DNA from: Acidobacteriota bacterium
Lineage (GTDB): Bacteria > Acidobacteriota > Thermoanaerobaculia > Multivoradales > Multivoraceae
NCBI GenBank assembly: GCA_026708285.1
Contig: JAPOVF010000100.1
Coordinates: forward strand, 1 to 51,047
DNA: 51,047 nucleotides
Direction of reading: 5' to 3'
In this document: positions 25,537 to 34,388 of the stretch, piece by piece
How positions within the stretch are numbered: position 1 is the stretch's first letter
Layout: each line of letters opens with the position of its first letter
Translations under genes and position numbers: made by a program
The notes under the pieces: generated by a model
Seen by the model: only the letters and a program-made list of their open reading frames with translations
What the model was told of the DNA's origin: nothing
The model's database searches: none

Positions 25537-26640
25537 CTACCGCCCCCAGACCTCCTCGAAAACGCGGAGGTAGTTCTCGCCCAGGAACTTGCGGATCGTC
25601 TCGTCGCTGTGGCCGCGGCGGACCAGCTCCTCGGTAATGGCGGGGACCTTGCCGATGTGCTCCAGGCCCTCCGGAGCGAGCTCGAGGCCGTAGTGGTCGC
25701 TGCCCATGCCGATGTGGTCCGGGCCCATCACGTCGAGCGCGGTCTCGATGTCGTCGACGACCTCGGACAGGTTGCGGTGGGTGATGTGGATCAGCCCCAG
25801 CACGCCGCCGTTCTCGGCGATCGCCTCCAGCATCTTCCGGTCGCGCGGCAGTTCGAGGCGGGTGCGGGGAAGGGTGCCTCCGCCGAGGCGGGACTCCGGA
25901 TCGCTGTTGGGGAACATGGTGGGCGTCGTGTGGGAGAGGATGACCGGCCGGTCGACCCGGTCGAGGATCTCCCAGTAGCCGCGCTCGCCGATGTGCACGA
26001 GGTCGACGACGATGCCCTGTTCCACCATGCGGTCGATCAGCGCTTTGCCGGCGGCGGTCAGGCCGCCCTGGTCGTCGGCGGCCCAGCAGCCGTCGGCGTA
26101 GATGTTGCGGCGTGTGTGGGTCAGGCTGGCCACCCGCAGGCCGAGCTTGTAGTACAGATCGAGGAAGCGCGGGTCCGCGCCCAGCGCCTCGCAGCCCTCG
26201 AAGGAGAAGACGAGGGCAACGCGTCCGTCTTTCTTCGCCTGACGGATCTCGGCCACCGAGGTGGCAAGCACCAGGTCGTCGAGCCGCTCGACCTCGTGGT
26301 GCAGGTTCCAGGTCATCTCGAGCCCGCGGTGCAGCGGGCTGTTGAGCTGCTCGTCGTCGAGGTAGACGGCGCAGAGCTGCGAGGTGATGCCGCCTTCCCG
26401 CCATCGCCGCAGGTCGTACTGGCCCATGCACCCGAACCAGACGGTGTGAGCCGACATGCCGAAGAGGGCGAAGGGACCGATGTCGAATCCGAGTGGCGGC
26501 TGCCAGCCCTCGGAGTCGGGGAGCTCGACCCGCTGATCTAGCTTCATCTTGCCGTCGCTGACGGGAATCAGGATGTCGCAGTGACCGTCGATGACGATCG
26601 ACTCGCGGTGAAGAGCGGTTGCCCGCTGGGAGATCTCCAT
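25537..26640 (-). CDS. M19 membrane-dipeptidase-family peptidase
   Basis: The 367-residue protein has the full renal dipeptidase metal site: H-C-D in VIDGHCDILI, Glu in VFSFEGCEAL, His in VVDLVHIGERG, His in VILSHTTPT and Asp in IGMGSDHYG. M19 enzymes hydrolyse dipeptides including Cys-Gly and some with a C-terminal D-residue. No export signal is visible, so it should be cytoplasmic. It is the last gene of a minus-strand operon after a GGT-like enzyme (39 nt upstream) and a POT transporter. This suits cleavage of imported dipeptides such as Cys-Gly released from glutathione. Confidence 0.93.
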   Translation of the reverse strand: MEISQRATALHRESIVIDGHCDILIPVSDGKMKLDQRVELPDSEGWQPPLGFDIGPFALFGMSAHTVWFGCMGQYDLRRWREGGITSQLCAVYLDDEQLNSPLHRGLEMTWNLHHEVERLDDLVLATSVAEIRQAKKDGRVALVFSFEGCEALGADPRFLDLYYKLGLRVASLTHTRRNIYADGCWAADDQGGLTAAGKALIDRMVEQGIVVDLVHIGERGYWEILDRVDRPVILSHTTPTMFPNSDPESRLGGGTLPRTRLELPRDRKMLEAIAENGGVLGLIHITHRNLSEVVDDIETALDVMGPDHIGMGSDHYGLELAPEGLEHIGKVPAITEELVRRGHSDETIRKFLGENYLRVFEEVWGR

Positions 26641-26679
26641 CCGTTTCGTCTCCTGATTCCGGTTGTTGACGGCGATGGC

Positions 26680-28464
26680 TCAGTGCGACAGCGCGAGACC
26701 GCTGAGCAGGGTGGTCGCGGCGGCCTGCCGCTTGCCGTCCTCGCCGATCGTCGCCCCGACGACGTAGCCGCGCGGCGCCCGCGACTCGATGCCGGCCGGC
26801 ACCACCTTGATCTGGAGGCCGAGCCCGCGCGCCGCCTCGAGCAGCTCGGGAGAGAAGTCGCCTTCGATGACCTGTGTGCTGGGAGAGCCCAACGGGCCGA
26901 AGGCGGGCAGGTGCGGCGAGGGAGCGTCGATCGCCTGCTTGATGTCCATCTCCCAGTCGAGCAGGTTCAGGAGCACGCTGATCGTCTTCTGGTGCAGCCC
27001 GGAGCCGATGGAGGCGAGGGCGGCCACCGGCTTGCCGTCCCGCAGGACGATCATCGGCTCGGTCGGGTCCGGCAGCCGCTTGCCGGGGCCGGTTTCGCCG
27101 ATCAGCGCCTGCTGGAAGGCCGCCGAGTCGGGGATCGAGATGCCGTCGACGAAGATCGCGGTGTCGCCCCAGGCCGACGTGTTGATCGTGTGGACGACCG
27201 CGGCGACGTTGCCCCAGGCGTCGATCGCGACGATGGCGTCCGAGTGCTTCGGGTCGACCGGCGCGGGGACCTTGGTCAGGGGCGCGATGCCCGATTGCAT
27301 CCTCGCCCAGAGACCCGCGGCGTTCTCCTTGCCGGTCCGGCCCGCAAGCGTGGCGTCGAGGTCGCCGTACAGCGTGCGGCGCATCGGTTCGGGCAGGAAG
27401 ACGAGGCTCATCAGGTTGGTCATCTGGTTGACCCAGAAGAAGGCCTCCGGCGACTCGGCGTAGTGACCCATGTCGCGCAGCCCGGCCGCCTCGGAGAGGT
27501 TGAGCACTTCGGCCACGTGGACGCCGCCCTGCGCCGGCAGGCCGTGACCGTAGACGTCGAAGCCGTGGTAGGTGGAGTGCACCGGCTCTGTGACGAGAGC
27601 CTCGTAGCTCCGCATGTCCTCCATCGAGAGCTTGCCGCCGTCGCGCTGGACCGCTTCCACCAGCCGTTCGGCCCAGGGGCCGCGGTAGACGTAATCGATC
27701 CCCTGGTCGGCGACGGCGCGGAGAGTCGCCGCGAGTTCCGGCTGCCGGAGCAGGTCCCCCTCGCCGAGAAAGGCGCCGTCGTCGTCGGTGAAGATGCGGC
27801 GCGTCGCGGGCAGACGGGAGAGCGCCTCCTTGCGCCGCTCGATCATGTCCGTGTGAATGGCGCCGAGCAGGACGCCGTTCTCCGCGTAGTGGATCGCCGG
27901 TTGGAAGAGGCTGGCCCACGGCAGCTTCCCGAAACGATGGTGCGTGGCGCCGAGGCCGCCGAAGAACCCCGGTACCAGGGCGGTGCGTCCGCTCGGCTGG
28001 TGCTTGGCGCCGATCGTCGTCGAGGTCGGGATCGTCATCGGCTCGGTCTCGCCGCGGACGGTGTCGTAGGCGCCGTTGACGTTGAACACCTCGCCGCTCT
28101 CCGCCTCGTAGTAGACGAGGTTGAAGATCCCGGCGTAGCTCACCCAGGCGCCGCCGGCCAGGGAGATCTGAGTGAGCGCGGTCGCGATCACGGCGTCGGC
28201 GGCTGTGCCGCCCTGGCGGAGGGCTTCGAGGCCCGCCCTGACCGCCGCCGGTCCGGTCGTGCCGCTGATCACGCCGTTCTCGCCTTCGGCGAGCGGCTTG
28301 TCCGTCTCGAAGAAGGCGTTCAGCTCCTCGAGCGCCTCGCGGTCGCTCCAGTTGGCCGGGCTGAGGTCGACCGTCGCCTCGTCGGCCGCGCCGGCGAAGG
28401 CTGCCGGAGCGGCCACTACGAGCCAACTGGCGAGGCAGAGACTGACGACTGTTCTCGGGTTCAT
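26680..28464 (-). CDS. Gamma-glutamyltransferase-like Ntn hydrolase, secreted
   Basis: The 594-residue precursor has a Sec signal (VVSLCLASWLVVAAPAAFAG). The large-subunit N-terminus carries the GGT hallmark LRQGGTAADAVIATAL. The autoprocessing junction reads PKHSDAIVAIDAWGN, where D-x-x-G-N aligns with the small-subunit start of classical GGT. At the nucleophile position the sequence has Ser408 rather than Thr. The oxyanion segment G-S-G-L-H (ASIGSGLHQKTI) also differs from the usual GSPGG. It may cleave gamma-glutamyl bonds or a different amide. It lies between a POT-type transporter and an M19 dipeptidase, matching a gamma-glutamyl peptide salvage route. Confidence 0.87.
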   Translation of the reverse strand: MNPRTVVSLCLASWLVVAAPAAFAGAADEATVDLSPANWSDREALEELNAFFETDKPLAEGENGVISGTTGPAAVRAGLEALRQGGTAADAVIATALTQISLAGGAWVSYAGIFNLVYYEAESGEVFNVNGAYDTVRGETEPMTIPTSTTIGAKHQPSGRTALVPGFFGGLGATHHRFGKLPWASLFQPAIHYAENGVLLGAIHTDMIERRKEALSRLPATRRIFTDDDGAFLGEGDLLRQPELAATLRAVADQGIDYVYRGPWAERLVEAVQRDGGKLSMEDMRSYEALVTEPVHSTYHGFDVYGHGLPAQGGVHVAEVLNLSEAAGLRDMGHYAESPEAFFWVNQMTNLMSLVFLPEPMRRTLYGDLDATLAGRTGKENAAGLWARMQSGIAPLTKVPAPVDPKHSDAIVAIDAWGNVAAVVHTINTSAWGDTAIFVDGISIPDSAAFQQALIGETGPGKRLPDPTEPMIVLRDGKPVAALASIGSGLHQKTISVLLNLLDWEMDIKQAIDAPSPHLPAFGPLGSPSTQVIEGDFSPELLEAARGLGLQIKVVPAGIESRAPRGYVVGATIGEDGKRQAAATTLLSGLALSH

Positions 28465-28483
28465 GTTCTTTCCTGTGGTTACC

Positions 28484-28556
28484 GACTGGGTCCGGCGTCC
28501 CCGCCGGCTGCCGCCGTAGGCGGCCGAAGAGCGCGCCGGCCGAAGGCCGGCTCCAC
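28484..28556. repeat. Triple-hairpin repeat between POT transporter and GGT genes
   Basis: Three stem-loops occur in the same order and spacing as at 12333-12393: 28492-28497/28502-28507 (loop TCCC), 28510-28515/28519-28524 (loop GTA) and 28535-28541/28545-28551 (loop GAA). The loops differ from the other copy while the stems are kept, which implies selection or copying for structure. It occupies most of the 115-nt gap within the operon and could attenuate transcription or protect the upstream mRNA end. Confidence 0.8.
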
Positions 28557-28579
28557 TTTGGCTGTGGTCGTCGGCAAGC

Positions 28580-30139
28580 TTACGCCGACCTCGACGTGGA
28601 AGCGTGCATCCAGCGCACGAGCAGAGGCGTCAGCGCGCCGAGCACCGCCGCGACGAGCAGGGCCAGCAGCCCGATCCGGGTGTAGACGCTGCCGTACGTC
28701 GAGAGCGCCGCTTCGAAGTCGGCCACCTCTCCGCCGACCGTCGTGGCGCTCGTCAGCCGGGCGATCAATCCCGAGATGTAGCTCGACGCGGCGTAGGCGA
28801 GCATGAACGACCCCATCATCGTCGAGACGATCTTCTTCGGCGAGAGCCGGGTCACCATCGACATGCCGACGGGCGCCAGGCAGAGCTCGCCGGTCACCAT
28901 CAGCAGGAAGGTGAGGGCGAACCAGATCAGCGCCACCTTGCCGTCGTCCGGCCGCAGCGCGCTGCCGAGAACCAGCACCAGGAAGGCGAGGCTGATCTGC
29001 ACGATCGCGAGAACGAACTTGACCGGTGTCGAAGGCTCCCGGCCGCGCCGGCCGAGCGCGATCCACAGCCAGCTGAACAGCGGCGCCAGCGCGATGACAT
29101 AGATCGCCGGCAGGGACTGCAGTGTGGAGGCCGGAATCTCGAAGCTTGCGAACTCGCGGTCAACCATGCGGTCGGCGAAGAGGTTGAGCGAGCTGCCCAT
29201 CTGCTCGTAGAAGGCCCAGAAGCCGATGGTGAAGGCCACCAGGACGGCGCAGGCCAGAAGCTGGTCGCGCTCCGTCCGATCACACCGTCGCAGTGCGTAG
29301 TAGAGGACGAAGAGGCCCAGCGCCGCACCGGTGGCCGAAAGCAGGCCGCCGACGACCGGCGGGTGCTGGAGCACCCACCAGACGCCGCCGACCAGACCGA
29401 GGCTGGCGAGGTAGATGGCGGTTTCGCGAGGGAGTCCAGGGAGCACGTGCTCCTTCAGCGCCTCGGGCCGCGGCGGATCCGCGTGGCCGCGAAGGTACTT
29501 CTGGCCCCTCAGGTAGAGGAGGAGTCCGGCCAGCATGCCGACGCCCGCGAGACCGAAGCCGTAGCGCCAGCCGTAGGTCTGGCCCAGCCAGCCGCAGAGC
29601 AGGGGCGCGACGGCCGCACCCAGGTTGATCCCCATGTAGAAGACAGTGAAGCCGGAATCCCGGCGCGGATCGCCTTCCTCATAGAGAGCGCCGACGACCG
29701 TGGACGCGTTCGTCTTGAGGAATCCGACGCCGGTCGCGATCAGAGCCAGCGCCAGGTAGAACAGGCTCAGATGGAACTCGCTGCGGTCGACGACGAGCCC
29801 TCCGGCCGACGAGACCTCTTCGGCCGCCGGCCCCTCGATCGTCATCAGGAAGTGCCCGGCGACCAGCAGCAGGGCGCCGAAGGTGACCCCCTTGCGCGGG
29901 CCGAGCCAGCGGTCCGCCGCCGCGCCGCCGAGCACCGGCAGCAGGTAGACCATCGACGCGTAGGCGCCGTAGAGCACGAAGGCCCTGCTGTCGCTGAAGA
30001 GGAAGTGCTGCGTCAGGTAGAAGATGAGCAGCGCCCGCATCCCGTAGTACGAGAAGCGCTCCCACATCTCGACCAGGAAGCAGACGCCCAGGCCGGGCGG
30101 GTGGTCGCGGAAGACCGGGACTCTTCGCCAGAGGCTCAT
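28580..30139 (-). CDS. POT-family proton-dependent oligopeptide transporter
   Basis: The 519-residue protein has about fourteen hydrophobic helices. The first carries the POT signature E24-M-W-E-R-F-S-Y-Y-G, with both glutamates and the Arg needed for proton coupling. A further family segment is FTVFYMGINLGAAVAPLLCG. The family imports di- and tripeptides with protons. It is first in a minus-strand operon followed by the GGT-like enzyme and an M19 dipeptidase, so the dipeptides it carries are likely split by the latter. Confidence 0.93.
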   Translation of the reverse strand: MSLWRRVPVFRDHPPGLGVCFLVEMWERFSYYGMRALLIFYLTQHFLFSDSRAFVLYGAYASMVYLLPVLGGAAADRWLGPRKGVTFGALLLVAGHFLMTIEGPAAEEVSSAGGLVVDRSEFHLSLFYLALALIATGVGFLKTNASTVVGALYEEGDPRRDSGFTVFYMGINLGAAVAPLLCGWLGQTYGWRYGFGLAGVGMLAGLLLYLRGQKYLRGHADPPRPEALKEHVLPGLPRETAIYLASLGLVGGVWWVLQHPPVVGGLLSATGAALGLFVLYYALRRCDRTERDQLLACAVLVAFTIGFWAFYEQMGSSLNLFADRMVDREFASFEIPASTLQSLPAIYVIALAPLFSWLWIALGRRGREPSTPVKFVLAIVQISLAFLVLVLGSALRPDDGKVALIWFALTFLLMVTGELCLAPVGMSMVTRLSPKKIVSTMMGSFMLAYAASSYISGLIARLTSATTVGGEVADFEAALSTYGSVYTRIGLLALLVAAVLGALTPLLVRWMHASTSRSA

Positions 30140-30194
30140 GGTCGGAGCATCCTCACGCGCGCGAGTCTAGGATGGGCGAGCGAGGAGTACGGAC

Positions 30195-30944
30195 TTGTCG
30201 GAGAAAGTCGCAATCGTCACCGGCGGCGGCAGCGGGATTGGCCGCGCCGTTACGCACGGATTGGTCGAGGACGGCTACCACGTGCTCATTGCCGGTCGCC
30301 GCGAGGATCGGCTGGTCGAGACGAAGAGCGGCGCGCGCGATCCCGGGAAGGTCGCGGTCGTAGCCGCGGACATCAGCACCGTGGAGGGCGTCCAGGCCGT
30401 GTTCGACCGCCTGACGAGCTCGTTCGGCCGGCTGGATCTGCTGTTCAACAACGCCGGCACCGGCGTGCCGCCCGTGCCGATCGAAGACCTGACCCTCGAA
30501 CAGTGGAACCGGGTGGTCGGGGTCAACCTGACCGGCGCCTTTCTCTGCACGCAGCGGGCGGTCAGGCTGATGAAGGAACAGGATCCCCAGGGCGGACGCA
30601 TCATCAACAACGGTTCCATCTCCGCGCACGTACCGCGCCCGAACTCCGCTCCGTACACGGCCACGAAGCATGCGATCACCGGGCTCACGCGGTCGACCTC
30701 GCTGGACGGCCGCAGGTTCAACATCGCCTGCGGACAGATCGACATCGGCAACGCCTACACGCGAATGACCGCGCGGATGTCCGAGGGCGTGGCCCAACCC
30801 GACGGCAGAACAATGCCGGAACCCACCATCGACGTGCGCGCCGTCGTCGACGCGGTGCGCTACATGGCCGCACTCCCGCTCGACGCGAACGTGCCTTTCC
30901 TGACGGTGATGGCGAACGAGATGCCGTTCATGGGCCGCGGCTAG
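30195..30944 (+). CDS. SDR-family oxidoreductase
   Basis: The 249-residue protein starts at a TTG (30195), 8 nt after a GAGGAG ribosome binding site. It has TGGGSGIG, an Arg-rich end of beta-2 (IAGRRED), which favours NADP(H), FNNAGTG, the Ser in NGSISAH and Y-T-A-T-K. The C-terminal half matches classical SDRs that lack a substrate lid extension. It stands alone between a divergent POT gene and a converging M3 peptidase gene. The substrate is unknown. Confidence 0.9.
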   Translation: MSEKVAIVTGGGSGIGRAVTHGLVEDGYHVLIAGRREDRLVETKSGARDPGKVAVVAADISTVEGVQAVFDRLTSSFGRLDLLFNNAGTGVPPVPIEDLTLEQWNRVVGVNLTGAFLCTQRAVRLMKEQDPQGGRIINNGSISAHVPRPNSAPYTATKHAITGLTRSTSLDGRRFNIACGQIDIGNAYTRMTARMSEGVAQPDGRTMPEPTIDVRAVVDAVRYMAALPLDANVPFLTVMANEMPFMGRG

Positions 30945-30958
30945 GGGCCCCCTCTTCA

Positions 30959-33013
30959 TCAGAGGCCGAACCTGTCGAGCAGCGCGCCCGGTGAGGGCTC
31001 CCGGTCGATGAGAGCGCGAAACAGCTCCGCGGCCGGTGCTGTGCTTCCCGCCTCCAGAATCGTCGCGCGATAGCGGTCGGCGACCCGCGGCTCCCACAGA
31101 CCTCCGGGAGATCGTTCGAACAGGTTGCCGGCCTCGGCGGCCAGGACGTCGGACCAGAGGTAGGAGTAGACCCCGGCGGCGTAGACCTCCTCCGAGAAGG
31201 TGTGCACGGCGTGGGGGCCCCGCAGCAGCGGCTCGACGGCTGCCGGTACGCCGAGTTCGGACAGGACCTCTTCTTCCACCGCCATGGCGTCGATGGCTCG
31301 GCCGTCGGCTAGCTGGTGGAGCCTGAGGTCGACGATCGCGGTTGCCAGGTACTCGAGCGTGAGGCTGAAGATCCGGTCGTAGCGCAGCGCCTCGTCGAGC
31401 GCGGCGACGAGTTCTTCGGGCATCGGTTCGCCGGTCTCGAAGTGGCGGGCATGCAGGGAGAGCAGTTCCCGATCCCGCAACCAGCGCTCGTTGAGCAGCG
31501 CGGGCGCCTCGATGAAGTCCCATTCGACGGCGAGGCTGCCCAGCGAGGGATAGCCGGCCCGGCAGAGGAGCATGTGCAACGCGTGACCGAACTCGTGGAA
31601 GAGCACGTTGGCGAGTTCCCAGACGAGGAGCGCGGGCTCGCCGTCCCGCGGCCTGGGCAGGCTGGATACGACCACCGTGTGGACGAGGCTCGGTACCGGG
31701 CGAGAGGAGCGGGCCTGCAGTTGCGCCTGCCATGAACCGGGCGATTTGCCGTCCCGCTGATGGAGGTCGAGCCAGAGCACGCCGAGCGGGTCGTCGCCGC
31801 GGTGGACCAGGAAGGCCTCGACCTCGGGATGGTAAGCGGGCGCCTCGTCGAGGCGGCGAAAGCGGAGACCGTACAGACGCTCCGCGCTCCAGAACAGGGC
31901 CGACTTCACGGCGTCGAGGGACAGGTAGGGCCGTACCGCGTCGGCGTCCAGGCCGAAGTGCGACTGCCGGTACCTCTCCGCGTAGTGGAGGCGATCCCAG
32001 GCCTGTAGTTCCCCTTCGAGTCCGTCCGCTTGGGCCAGCTTCTGCAACTCGGCGAGCTGTCGTCGCGTGGTGGCTTCGACAGCGCGCCAGACTTCCAGCA
32101 GCAGGTCGAGCGCTGCCTGCGGGCTGGCCGCCATTCGGGTGGCCATCGCGAGTTCAGCGTAGGACGGGTAGCCGAGCAGCCGGGCCTTCTCTCCTCGCAG
32201 ACGGAGGATCTCGGCCATCACCGGCCGGTTGTCGTGCTCGCCGTCGTTGGCGCCGCGGCCCATCCAGAGCTTCCAGACCGTCTCGCGCAGGTCGCGGCGC
32301 CGCGATCGCACAAGGAAGGGCCACACCATCGGACGCTGGATCGGCAGGGCCCACTGTCCGGGCCGTCCGCGCTTGCCAGCGGCGTCGGCCATGGCGGCGC
32401 GCTGCTCACAGCCTAAGCCATCGAGATCGTCTTCGTCGGCGAGCCAGAGAACGAGCGCGTCCTGCTCGGCGGTCAGATTGCGCATGAACCGCACCTGGAG
32501 CTCTGAGAGGCGGGCGTTTACCTGCGTCCAGCGGGTCCGCGCCTCGGGTTCGAGACTCGCACCGCGGAGGCGAAGACGCTCCCGAAGCACTTCCGCGAGT
32601 CGCCGCTGCTCTGCCGTGAGGCGCTCCTGCTCGAGCACCGCACCGATTCGCTCCAGCAGGTTGCGCCGGCCCGCGATCTCGTCTTCCAGCGCCGCAAGCC
32701 GCGGCGCCATCCGCTGGTGCAGTGCCTGGATCTCCTCGCCCGATCCCGTGCTGGCCAGGTGCCTCAGCAGACTCTCGAGGCGCGCCAGCGGCATGGCGCT
32801 GACCTCGAGCGCCTCGACCGTGTTCTCGAATGTGGCCGGACGCGGATCGCTCGCGATCGCGGCGACGGCTTCGCGACGCTCGTCTAGCGCGTGTTCGAGT
32901 GCCTCCTCCAGGCTGCGCGGTTCGAGTCGCTCGAACGGCGGAAGACCGATACCAATGCCCGCCGCGTCCGGCCAGGGCTCGAGCAGCGAGGCTGCTCCGG
33001 TACCGGCGGCCAC
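30959..33013 (-). CDS. M3-family oligopeptidase (thimet/OpdA-like)
   Basis: The 684-residue protein lacks a signal peptide and starts at a GTG 1 nt after the GPH transporter stop. The zinc motif HEFGH lies near residue 473 (LFHEFGHALHMLL), and the third ligand Glu follows in SLAVEWDFIEAPALLNE. The all-helical N-terminus (to about residue 200) fits the channel-forming half of M3 peptidases, which degrade short peptides in the cytoplasm. Its length fits OpdA/PrlC-type enzymes. It ends a long minus-strand gene run that begins with the TonB receptor, and may finish peptides imported through it. Confidence 0.93.
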   Translation of the reverse strand: MAAGTGAASLLEPWPDAAGIGIGLPPFERLEPRSLEEALEHALDERREAVAAIASDPRPATFENTVEALEVSAMPLARLESLLRHLASTGSGEEIQALHQRMAPRLAALEDEIAGRRNLLERIGAVLEQERLTAEQRRLAEVLRERLRLRGASLEPEARTRWTQVNARLSELQVRFMRNLTAEQDALVLWLADEDDLDGLGCEQRAAMADAAGKRGRPGQWALPIQRPMVWPFLVRSRRRDLRETVWKLWMGRGANDGEHDNRPVMAEILRLRGEKARLLGYPSYAELAMATRMAASPQAALDLLLEVWRAVEATTRRQLAELQKLAQADGLEGELQAWDRLHYAERYRQSHFGLDADAVRPYLSLDAVKSALFWSAERLYGLRFRRLDEAPAYHPEVEAFLVHRGDDPLGVLWLDLHQRDGKSPGSWQAQLQARSSRPVPSLVHTVVVSSLPRPRDGEPALLVWELANVLFHEFGHALHMLLCRAGYPSLGSLAVEWDFIEAPALLNERWLRDRELLSLHARHFETGEPMPEELVAALDEALRYDRIFSLTLEYLATAIVDLRLHQLADGRAIDAMAVEEEVLSELGVPAAVEPLLRGPHAVHTFSEEVYAAGVYSYLWSDVLAAEAGNLFERSPGGLWEPRVADRYRATILEAGSTAPAAELFRALIDREPSPGALLDRFGL

Positions 33014-33014
33014 G

Positions 33015-34388
33015 TCAGGGCTCGATTTCGCGTGCCGCTCTACGCTCGATCGCCGCGATGATCACGGCGTGTCGTCGCCGGTCGATCGGGAAGCGCCAGA
33101 TCCACATCGCGGCAACGCAGAGGAACGCCGCTGGCAGCAGCGAGAACGCGAGCAGCAGGCCGAACCGGCCGCTCGCGCTCTGGGTCGTGACCGTGGCGTC
33201 GAAGCCGAACGTCGCCGCGATCAGGAGGCCCAGCGCGGCGCCGATGCCGACGTTGATCTTCTGCACCATGGCGTAGAAGGCGAAGTAGCTGCCGGCATGG
33301 TCGTCGCGAAACCGCAGGCGTCCGTAGTCGACGACGTCCGCCAGCACGGCCGGTGCCGCCACGGCCTCCACGACGATCAGGGCGTTGACGACGATCAGGG
33401 CCGTGATGAGCAGCAGCGCGGCGTTCTCGCCCGGGCCGATGAAGTAGTAGCTGAGCGAGGCGACGCCGGCGCCGACGTAGCCCACCGCCCACGCCTGTTG
33501 CTTGCCGAAGCGGCGGCAGAGCGTGCCCCAGACCGGAGTGGCGACCAGGCTGATCGGAATGCTGATGATCATCACCACGGAGAGCTGCTCGCCGAGCTGC
33601 AGGTAGCCGTCGATGTAGAAGAACGAGAGGCCCGAGGCGATGCCGGCGCCGAGTCCGCCGATGGCGAACATCCCCGTGAAGCTCAGGAGCGGCCGGTTGC
33701 CGGCGACGGCGCGTCCGGCGTCGACGAGGGAGGATGATCCGTCGCCGCCCGACGACTTCTCGCGCAAGCGTCCGTTGGGCACGACCAGGGTGGCGACGAG
33801 GGCGGTGCCGAGCAGCGCGACCGCCGCCAGCGCCGCCGCCCAGCGCAGCGTCTCCGGCGTGAACTCGGTGGAGCCGGTGATCGACTGCAGTGCGATGGGC
33901 AGTCCGAAGAAGGCCTGCAGACCGAGAAAGCGACCCATCGAGCGCCAGGTGGTGATCCGCGCTCGCTCTTCGTAGTCGTCGGAGATCTCCGCCAGCCAGG
34001 CGCTGTAAGGCACTTCCGAGACCGTCCAGCCGATGTCGGCCAGCAGATACCAGAAGAGGAAGGACCACATCGTCACCTCGCCGCTGGGCACGTAGAGGAA
34101 CCAGCAGGCGATGACGGCGATGAGGGAACCCGCCAGGAGCCAGGGCTTGCGGGTGCCGTGGCGAGCCCGGTAGCGATCGGAGAGGAAACCGACGATCGGG
34201 TCGTTGACCGCGTCGAAGATGCGCGAGATCAGGATGACGAACGCGATCTCCTGGAGACTGAGCCCGAAGAACTTCGCGTAGATGCCCTGCAGGACGGAGA
34301 TCGCCGGACCGTGGATGAAGGCCTGCGCGAACGAGGGCGCCCCGTAGGCGCCGAGGACGCCGCGGCCGAGCGCCGCGTTACCGCTCAT
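33015..34388 (-). CDS. GPH/MelB-type MFS transporter
   Basis: The 457-residue protein has about twelve helices. The segment ISRIFDAVNDPIVGFLSDR is the MelB-type helix 2 cation-site motif (D-x-x-x-D-P), followed by RARHGTRKPWLL. Further family segments are PYSAWLAEISDDYEER and RITTWRS. Members are Na+ or H+ symporters of glycosides and related organic compounds. The ATG at 34388 overlaps the end of the upstream hydrolase by 11 nt. The nearby alpha/beta hydrolases may act on the substrate it carries. Confidence 0.88.
   Translation of the reverse strand: MSGNAALGRGVLGAYGAPSFAQAFIHGPAISVLQGIYAKFFGLSLQEIAFVILISRIFDAVNDPIVGFLSDRYRARHGTRKPWLLAGSLIAVIACWFLYVPSGEVTMWSFLFWYLLADIGWTVSEVPYSAWLAEISDDYEERARITTWRSMGRFLGLQAFFGLPIALQSITGSTEFTPETLRWAAALAAVALLGTALVATLVVPNGRLREKSSGGDGSSSLVDAGRAVAGNRPLLSFTGMFAIGGLGAGIASGLSFFYIDGYLQLGEQLSVVMIISIPISLVATPVWGTLCRRFGKQQAWAVGYVGAGVASLSYYFIGPGENAALLLITALIVVNALIVVEAVAAPAVLADVVDYGRLRFRDDHAGSYFAFYAMVQKINVGIGAALGLLIAATFGFDATVTTQSASGRFGLLLAFSLLPAAFLCVAAMWIWRFPIDRRRHAVIIAAIERRAAREIEP

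Noticed and set aside
25451-28426. 991-codon minus-strand frame across the M19 and GGT-like genes
   Set aside because: It is an Arg/Pro-rich alternative frame of the two real genes on the same strand.
28604-30994. 796-codon plus-strand frame opposite the POT transporter
   Set aside because: It is rich in Arg, Glu and Gly without any motif and antisense to a clear membrane transporter.
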